Part shown: one piece after another, positions 1 through 3,882 of the stretch | How positions within the stretch are numbered: position 1 is the first letter of the stretch | Layout of the letters: every line of letters starts with the position of its first letter | DNA from: Candidatus Collierbacteria bacterium RIFOXYD1_FULL_40_9 | GTDB taxonomy: Bacteria > Patescibacteriota > Microgenomatia > UBA1400 > MFAQ01 | Direction: 5' to 3' | Length of the DNA stretch: 8,297 bases | NCBI GenBank assembly: GCA_001776275.1 | Contig: MFAQ01000004.1 | Coordinates: 6,095 to 14,391 of the forward strand | Translations under genes and position numbers: made by a program | The notes under the pieces: model-generated | What the model saw: the letters and a program-made list of their open reading frames with translations, nothing else | Database searches by the model: none | Told to the model about the DNA's origin: nothing

Positions 1-3
1 CAT

Positions 4-84
4 GCCGAGGTGGCGAAATGGTAGACGCATTAGCTTTAGGAGCTAGCGGGGCAACCCATGGAGGTTCAAGTCCTCTCCTCGGCA
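4..84 (+). tRNA. tRNA-Leu, anticodon UAG
   Basis: This is an 81-nt class II tRNA that decodes CUA and, by wobble, other CUN leucine codons. The acceptor stem pairs GCCGAGG with CCTCGGC, followed by discriminator A. The anticodon stem TTAGC/GCTAG encloses the loop TTTAGGA, giving anticodon TAG. The long variable arm (a GGG/CCC hairpin with a GCAA loop) is typical of Leu, and the T arm is GGAGG-TTCAAGT-CCTCT. The 3' CCA is not encoded (CAAA follows), so a CCA-adding enzyme would be needed. Only three bases precede the gene, so its promoter is outside the window. Confidence 0.97.
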
Positions 85-95
85 CAAAAATAAAG

Positions 96-120
96 TTTTC
101 GCTCTTGTGGCGAAAATATT
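96..120 (+). terminator. Possible hairpin terminator or processing hairpin after tRNA-Leu
   Basis: A perfect 7-bp stem TTTTCGC/GCGAAAA (96-102 with 110-116) encloses a 7-nt loop. It is followed by an AT-rich run without a clean U-tract. The position, 12 nt after the tRNA, suits termination or 3' trimming. The stem has only three GC pairs, so it may be a weak terminator. It also overlaps the candidate promoter for the next gene. Confidence 0.35.
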
Positions 121-132
121 ATTTTGTCTAAT
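105..132 (+). promoter_or_regulatory. Candidate promoter for the trigger factor gene
   Basis: A possible -35 box TTGTGG (105-110) and -10 box TCTAAT (127-132, five of six consensus positions) are separated by 16 nt. Transcription would start near 139, giving a leader of about 22 nt before the ATG at 161. The -35 is weak (three of six matches), so this is tentative. If true, it excludes the upstream GTG at 107 as a start. Confidence 0.25.
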
Positions 133-160
133 TCGTCAAAGAAAAATAAAAACAAAAAAC

Positions 161-943
161 ATGAAAATAATCGAAAAAGAAATTAAGAACAGCACGGCTA
201 AAATCGAAGTATTGGTTCCAGTTAACAGAATTGATCATGTCAAAGAAGAAGTCGTTGATGAAATGATTAAAAATATTACCGTCAAAGGCTTTCGTCAAGG
301 CAAGGCTCCCAAAAATATTGCCCAAAACAACTTAGACCCAGAAAAGCTCAACAATCACATTATTAGCCATATTTTAAACGAGGCTGTTACAGAAACCCTA
401 AAAGAAAAGACGTACAAAACACTTGGAAGACCAGTACTAGAAAAACTAGAGACTAGCAAGGAGGGTGAGATACTTCTAATAATGAACTTTCCGCTATACC
501 CGGAATTCAAATTAGGCAAGTACAAAGAAGAGATAAAAAAAGCCAAAATCAAAGACAAAAAAATTGAAAATGTTTACGAAATTCTCTTAAAAAATATCAA
601 AATAGATATCTCACCTCTACTTGTCGAAGAAGAGGTCAACCATGCATTGGTGAGACTCGAAGAACAAGCCAAATCCCTAAACATAACTCTAGAAAAATAC
701 TTTGAGTCCATCAAAAAAACCAAAGAGGAAGTTCAAATGGATTATGAAAAAAGTGCTCTAGAGTCCATAAAATTAGACCTAATTCTTCTAGCTATTGCCA
801 AAGAGGAAGATCTAAAAATTAGCGCTGAAGAAATCCAGAGTCTGTCTCAACTTGCAAACGCTAAATCCAATCAGCTAGATCAAATCAAGTCCATCCTTCT
901 TCGCCGAAAAACAATTGATTTCCTCAAAGACTTGACAGCGTAG
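161..943 (+). CDS. tig: Trigger factor, short form lacking the PPIase domain
   Basis: This 260-residue protein is a trigger factor, the chaperone that docks at the ribosomal exit tunnel and shields nascent chains. Residues 1 to about 118 match the N-terminal ribosome-binding domain and include the uL23-docking signature GFRQGKAP at residues 43-50. With the ATG at 161 this signature falls at the same position as in E. coli trigger factor. An in-frame GTG at 107 would add 18 residues (MAKILFCLIRQRKIKTKN) unlike the family, and lies inside the post-tRNA hairpin, so I reject it. After the family-like YPEFKLG at 113-119 the chain passes directly into a charged helical region (130-260) resembling the C-terminal substrate-binding arms. 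The FKBP-type PPIase domain, about 100 residues in E. coli, is absent, which explains the length against about 430. No Shine-Dalgarno is visible; the leader is A-rich. The gene ends in tandem stops TAG-TAA. Confidence 0.9.
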   Translation: MKIIEKEIKNSTAKIEVLVPVNRIDHVKEEVVDEMIKNITVKGFRQGKAPKNIAQNNLDPEKLNNHIISHILNEAVTETLKEKTYKTLGRPVLEKLETSKEGEILLIMNFPLYPEFKLGKYKEEIKKAKIKDKKIENVYEILLKNIKIDISPLLVEEEVNHALVRLEEQAKSLNITLEKYFESIKKTKEEVQMDYEKSALESIKLDLILLAIAKEEDLKISAEEIQSLSQLANAKSNQLDQIKSILLRRKTIDFLKDLTA

Positions 944-949
944 TAAAAT

Positions 950-954
950 AAGGA
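950..954 (+). promoter_or_regulatory. Shine-Dalgarno site of the 962 gene
   Basis: AAGGA lies 7 nt before the ATG at 962. It is the only convincing Shine-Dalgarno I see in this window, and it supports that start codon and co-transcription with the upstream trigger factor gene. Confidence 0.55.
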
Positions 955-961
955 CTTAGAA

Positions 962-1504
962 ATGGGTCCAAACAATAACAGTAATCAAAATAGTAAGATC
1001 CAAAGTTTTTTGGAGAGTCTTCGTGCCTCTCGATCTGGTCAGCCAACAAATAACAATGGCCCAGAAAACAGAAACTCCAACCCGTTTAAAGAATTTCAGG
1101 CCAAAAAGGAGATTGAACAACGCCGAATCGAACTTTTTCACCAAGCAAGGCAGCAAGAGTTTGTAAAAGTATACTCAGCAAAAGACAAAGAAAAAGAACA
1201 AAAGATAGAAAATATTAGGCTCCAACTAAAACAACTAGCCGTATCCCTAAAAATTTTAAACAAAAACATAGACAGGGCTATAGAAACCGTCTCCCCCAAC
1301 CCCTCAATTCACGAGGAAAGTTTCTTGGACCACATCTACAAACAGATTAGACTGCTTCAAAAAAGTGCCAATAGCGCAAACACCTGGCTAGAGGTCTTCG
1401 CCAGTCGCAGTAAAAAGAAGGGCCACTACGTTTCTATGGCCAAATCAAAAGGTAGCTCTTATACCCAAAGCAACGAAAGAGTTATTGCTACTTCTGTAGG
1501 CTAG
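962..1504 (+). CDS. Uncharacterised 180-residue coiled-coil protein
   Basis: I do not recognise a function. Residues 1-40 are rich in Asn, Ser and Gly and look disordered. Residues about 43-107 form a strongly charged helix, probably coiled coil, with many Glu, Lys, Arg and Gln and heptad-like hydrophobics (IENIRLQLKQLAVSLKIL). A short Pro/Ser linker leads to a second helix around 117-148 (FLDHIYKQIRLLQKSANSA). The tail is basic, then Ser/Thr-rich. There is no signal peptide, membrane segment or cysteine. It starts 18 nt after the trigger factor stop and has a good Shine-Dalgarno, so the two are probably co-transcribed. Short proteins of this style occur in Microgenomates genomes, and from memory it may belong to family DUF5660, which I could not check. 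Ribosome or chaperone association is only a guess from the neighbourhood. Confidence 0.8.
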   Translation: MGPNNNSNQNSKIQSFLESLRASRSGQPTNNNGPENRNSNPFKEFQAKKEIEQRRIELFHQARQQEFVKVYSAKDKEKEQKIENIRLQLKQLAVSLKILNKNIDRAIETVSPNPSIHEESFLDHIYKQIRLLQKSANSANTWLEVFASRSKKKGHYVSMAKSKGSSYTQSNERVIATSVG

Positions 1505-1530
1505 ATTACCACCATTTAGTTTGATAAAAT
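1502..1530 (+). promoter_or_regulatory. Candidate promoter of tRNA-Val
   Basis: An extended -10 element, TGA followed by TAAAAT (1522-1530), ends eight nt before the tRNA 5' end at 1539. Transcription would therefore start at or just before the mature end. A weak -35 match TAGATT (1502-1507) sits 17 nt upstream and overlaps the stop codon of the preceding gene. Confidence 0.38.
1509..1518 (+). repeat. Direct repeat of the tRNA-Val 3' end, upstream copy
   Basis: CCACCATTTA at 1509-1518 is repeated exactly at 1610-1619, where it spans the tRNA-Val 3' end (CCACCA) plus four flanking bases. The two copies bracket the tRNA with a 101-base period. The upstream copy could be the scar of a lost tandem tRNA or simple chance. 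Confidence 0.5.
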
Positions 1531-1538
1531 ATCCACAC

Positions 1539-1615
1539 GGGCTCGTGGCGCAGCTGGCTAGCGCGCTGCATTGACATTGCAGAGGTCACTGGTTCGAGTC
1601 CAGTCGGGCCCACCA
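1539..1615 (+). tRNA. tRNA-Val, anticodon GAC
   Basis: This is a 77-nt tRNA with encoded CCA. The acceptor stem GGGCTCG/CGGGCCC contains one G-U pair. The anticodon stem CTGCA/TGCAG encloses the loop TTGACAT, giving anticodon GAC, which reads GUC and GUU. The T arm is ACTGG-TTCGAGT-CCAGT. Unlike tRNA-Leu at 4-84, the CCA end is encoded (1613-1615). It stands between the 180-residue protein gene and infC and has its own candidate promoter and terminator, so it is probably a separate unit. Confidence 0.97.
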
Positions 1616-1620
1616 TTTAC

Positions 1621-1650
1621 AAAAGACTCTCTTTATGGGGAGTTTTTTGT
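1621..1650 (+). terminator. Rho-independent terminator after tRNA-Val
   Basis: The stem ACTCTC/GGGAGT (1626-1631 with 1638-1643) has a 6-nt loop TTTATG. It is preceded by AAAAG and followed by five Ts (1644-1648). The A run can pair with the T run and lengthen the stem, so it may also work weakly on the other strand. It separates the tRNA unit from infC. Confidence 0.8.
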
Positions 1651-1680
1651 ATTTAGTGCCCATTCGAGCCTAAAGTGTTG

Positions 1681-1686
1681 TAAAAT
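1681..1686 (+). promoter_or_regulatory. Weak candidate -10 box upstream of infC
   Basis: TAAAAT sits 24 nt before the infC start, just after the tRNA-Val terminator where a new promoter is expected. No convincing -35 box is present at 16-18 nt, so this is only a positional suggestion. The leader is too short (about 60 nt after the terminator) for a large L20-binding leader RNA of the Bacillus type. Confidence 0.2.
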
Positions 1687-1710
1687 ACTGCTATATCATT
1701 CATACCCAAA

Positions 1711-2217
1711 TTGAGTAAATACTACAAAATCAACCAAAACATTCGCTATCCAGAAGCCAGAGTCATTGACGAACTAGGTCAACAGCTCGGCATAATGATG
1801 GTCAAAGACGCCCTCGAACGAGCCCAAAACCTTGGGCTTGATTTGGTCGAAGTCACCGACAAAGCTGTACCTCCAATTATCAAAATCATCGACTTCCAAA
1901 AATTTAAATACCAAGAGGACAAGCGCGAAAAGTCAGGTAGTTCTCGAGGTGGCCAAGAAACCAAAGGTATTCGACTGCGCCCCTTTATGGCTGAAAACGA
2001 CCTCATGACTAAGGTTAAACAAGCCGAAAAGTTTTTAAAAAGTGGCGATAGAGTTAAACTAGTGGTAAAATTCCAGGGAAGAGAAATAACTAAAAAGGAA
2101 ATCGGAGAAAAACTCATAGCCACAGCTATAGAGAAACTATCTGAAAGTTCTACGGTTGTTGAAGCTCCAAAATTTATGGGTAAACTTCTAATTGCCCAAA
2201 TAAAACCCAAAAAATAA
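1711..2217 (+). CDS. infC: Translation initiation factor IF-3
   Basis: IF-3 binds the 30S subunit, keeps it apart from 50S, and checks start codon and initiator tRNA pairing. The 168-residue protein has the N-terminal domain (1 to about 75) with INQNIRYPEARVIDELGQQL, the family signature region around KIIDFQKFKYQ at 58-68, a basic linker, and the C-terminal domain (about 85-168) with KGIRLRP, FQGRE and the usual KPKK end. The start is TTG; the first in-frame ATG is codon 29, inside the conserved domain, so a non-ATG start is required. ATA codons at 1702 and 1693 are in frame upstream, before a stop at 1681, and are alternatives given that infC uses AUU in E. coli. No Shine-Dalgarno is visible. 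The gene ends in tandem TAA-TAA and is followed after 9 nt by rpmI. Confidence 0.95.
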   Translation: MSKYYKINQNIRYPEARVIDELGQQLGIMMVKDALERAQNLGLDLVEVTDKAVPPIIKIIDFQKFKYQEDKREKSGSSRGGQETKGIRLRPFMAENDLMTKVKQAEKFLKSGDRVKLVVKFQGREITKKEIGEKLIATAIEKLSESSTVVEAPKFMGKLLIAQIKPKK

Positions 2218-2226
2218 TAAACACAA

Positions 2227-2427
2227 ATGACCAAACAGAAGCAAAAAACCAGAAAAATTGTCATGAAGCGTTTCAAGATTACCGGTACTGGTAAAGTTCT
2301 AAGGCGCAACCCATATATGCGCCACCTGCGTCGCAAGAAAAGCAAAAAACTTATTCGTCGCTATCGACATTACCAAGAAGTGACTGGTAAAATTGCAACC
2401 AAAATTAAACAAATGCTTCATCTTTAA
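2227..2427 (+). CDS. rpmI: 50S ribosomal protein bL35
   Basis: This 66-residue, strongly basic protein carries the bL35 pattern KTRKIVMKRFKITGTGKVLR near the N-terminus and a RHLRRKKSKK segment after it. It is a small late-assembling component of the large subunit. The ATG at 2227 is preferred over the internal Met at codon 13 because the family has the Lys-rich KxKT segment before KRFK. No Shine-Dalgarno is visible in the short A-rich gap after infC. It lies between infC and rplT, the standard arrangement. Confidence 0.95.
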   Translation: MTKQKQKTRKIVMKRFKITGTGKVLRRNPYMRHLRRKKSKKLIRRYRHYQEVTGKIATKIKQMLHL

Positions 2428-2439
2428 ACCAAAAAGTCT

Positions 2440-2796
2440 ATGCCAAGAGTAAAAACAGGTACAGTCCGCCGTAAAGGACACAAAAAAGTCTTCAAACTCG
2501 CCAAGGGTTTTCGAATGACCAGAAACAGACTCTTCAAGGTGGCTAACGAAGCCGTCATCCATGCTGGTCAATATGCCTACAATGGCCGCAAAGAACGCAA
2601 GCAGCAAATGAGAGTTACCTGGATAACACGTATCAATGCCGCACTCAGTGAGCTAGTCGACTCTCCAAAATATTCCCGCTTCATCAAGGCCTTGAAAGAT
2701 AAAAATATTACTCTTGATCGCAAGATCATTTCTGAACTAGCAGTCAAACTTCCAGAAGCTTTTAAAGCAGTTGCTCAATTTAGTTTTAAAAAGTAA
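2440..2796 (+). CDS. rplT: 50S ribosomal protein bL20
   Basis: bL20 is an rRNA-binding protein needed early in large-subunit assembly, and in several bacteria it represses this operon. The 118-residue product shows the family hallmarks MPRVK at the start, HKKVFKLAKGFR near 14-25, NRLFKVANEAVIHAGQYAY at 28-46, and WITRINAA at 61-68. The C-terminal globular part (about 70-118) is intact. The last eleven residues, FKAVAQFSFKK, contain three Phe, all encoded by TTT, just before a pair of alternative hairpins. The E. coli protein ends in an Ala-rich tail instead, as I recall. This may have regulatory meaning for pheST. The gap from rpmI is 12 nt and no Shine-Dalgarno is seen. Confidence 0.96.
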   Translation: MPRVKTGTVRRKGHKKVFKLAKGFRMTRNRLFKVANEAVIHAGQYAYNGRKERKQQMRVTWITRINAALSELVDSPKYSRFIKALKDKNITLDRKIISELAVKLPEAFKAVAQFSFKK

Positions 2797-2800
2797 AAGT

Positions 2801-2828
2801 GGGTTTTTAGATTAATTTAAAAACTCCC
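2801..2828 (+). promoter_or_regulatory. Candidate antiterminator hairpin upstream of pheS
   Basis: TTTTTA (2804-2809) pairs with TAAAAA (2818-2823), and GGG (2801-2803) pairs with CCC (2826-2828) across a CT bulge, with an 8-nt loop. Its 3' arm contains the whole 5' arm of the terminator-like hairpin at 2821-2843, so the two folds exclude each other. It begins four nt after the rplT stop codon, so a ribosome terminating there could cover its 5' arm. Confidence 0.4.
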
Positions 2829-2850
2829 TGGAATGGGGAGTTTGTGTTTT
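2821..2850 (+). terminator. Terminator-like hairpin between rplT and pheS
   Basis: The perfect 8-bp stem AAACTCCC/GGGAGTTT (2821-2828 with 2836-2843) has a 7-nt loop and is followed by GTGTTTT. The T tract is interrupted, so termination may be partial. It sits where E. coli has its pheST attenuator. It shares the 11-mer ATGGGGAGTTT with the tRNA-Val terminator. It could end the infC-rpmI-rplT transcript or gate read-through into pheST. Confidence 0.65.
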
Positions 2851-2860
2851 AATAAAGTCA

Positions 2861-3880
2861 ATGCCAGCTTATCAAGAAGAATTAGAAAAAATTGCAAACC
2901 AGTTTGAAGTAGATTTAAAATCCGCTACCACTTTTGACGACCTAAACAATATCGAAATAAAATATTTAGGCAGACAGGGTTTTATAAACAATTTCCTAAA
3001 AATCTATCCACCAAAAGGAAACCCAGAGTTAGGCAAGGATGTAAATCAGTTAAAACAAAGAGTTAGCGCACACCTAGAAGAAAGGCGCAATAAACTAAGC
3101 TATCACTCACCAAAAATCGACCTTACGCTCCCACTAAAAGATGACTTAACGGGATCGACCCACCTCATTTCAAGAACGATAGAAGAAATAGAGGATATCT
3201 TTGCCAAAATTGGTTTTGCACGCCGTCGCTACCCCGAAATTGACACCGATTGGTATTACGCCGAAGGCCTAAATATTCCCAAAGGCCACCCCGCGAGAGA
3301 CGACCAAGAAACTTTTTATCTAACAAATGATTTTGTTTTAACAGCTCACACCAGTAACGGTCAGCTACATGAAATGGAAAACCAAAAACCTCCCATTAGA
3401 ATGATCAATATAGGTAAAACCTATCGAAGACAAGCCGATACCTCCCACAACCCCATGTTTCACCAGTTCGAAGGTTTGGTGGTTGATATAGATATTTCCA
3501 TAGCCAACCTTATTTCCATCACTAACTATTTTGCCGAAAATTACTTTGGTGTTGGAAGAAAAACTCGGTTAAGACCTCATCATTTTCAATTTACCGAACC
3601 CAGTTTTGAAATTGATATCAGCTGCGACCTCTGTAGTGGTACCGGTGTCATAGATAGCGTCCCATGTAAGATGTGCAAATCTGGCTGGTTGGAGTTGGGT
3701 GGCGCTGGAATGGTTCATAGAAACGTACTCAAAAATGGTGACCTGGACCCAGACATTTATTCCGGCTTTGCTTTTGGTTGGGGAGTGGAGAGAGTTTTAC
3801 TCATGCGATCCGGTCTAAAAATAGCAGACCTTCGCAACCTGTTCACAGACGATATTAGATTTCTTGGCCAGTTTAAATAA
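2861..3880 (+). CDS. pheS: Phenylalanine-tRNA ligase alpha subunit
   Basis: PheS is the catalytic subunit of the heterotetrameric enzyme that charges tRNA-Phe. At 339 residues it has the usual length. Residues 1-85 form the N-terminal helical coiled-coil arm that contacts tRNA (with IKYLGRQG at 33-40). The class II catalytic core follows: a motif 1 region around 105-125, AHTSNGQL at 162-169, motif 2 from about 180-205 (GKTYRR then HQFEGLVVD), TEPSFEID at 245-252 in the Phe pocket, and motif 3 GFAFGWGVER at 302-311. Cysteines 255, 258, 269 and 272 form two CxxC pairs that could bind zinc; comparable Cys-rich inserts occur in many bacterial PheS proteins. It overlaps nothing and ends two nt before pheT. 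No Shine-Dalgarno is visible before the ATG, which is 10 nt after the hairpin tail. Confidence 0.97.
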   Translation: MPAYQEELEKIANQFEVDLKSATTFDDLNNIEIKYLGRQGFINNFLKIYPPKGNPELGKDVNQLKQRVSAHLEERRNKLSYHSPKIDLTLPLKDDLTGSTHLISRTIEEIEDIFAKIGFARRRYPEIDTDWYYAEGLNIPKGHPARDDQETFYLTNDFVLTAHTSNGQLHEMENQKPPIRMINIGKTYRRQADTSHNPMFHQFEGLVVDIDISIANLISITNYFAENYFGVGRKTRLRPHHFQFTEPSFEIDISCDLCSGTGVIDSVPCKMCKSGWLELGGAGMVHRNVLKNGDLDPDIYSGFAFGWGVERVLLMRSGLKIADLRNLFTDDIRFLGQFK

Positions 3881-3882
3881 AA

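Noticed and set aside
107..160. An N-terminal extension of trigger factor from GTG 107
   Set aside because: It overlaps the post-tRNA hairpin and adds a sequence unlike the family. The ATG at 161 places the ribosome-binding signature at the same residue numbers as in E. coli.
1779..2345. A 188-codon minus-strand open frame
   Set aside because: It lies antisense to infC and rpmI, which are certain; its hydrophobic composition is what the reverse of Lys-rich coding sequence gives.
2797..2860. A T-box riboswitch controlling pheST
   Set aside because: The gap is only 64 nt, far too short for a T-box leader with its specifier stem, and no T-box consensus sequence is visible.
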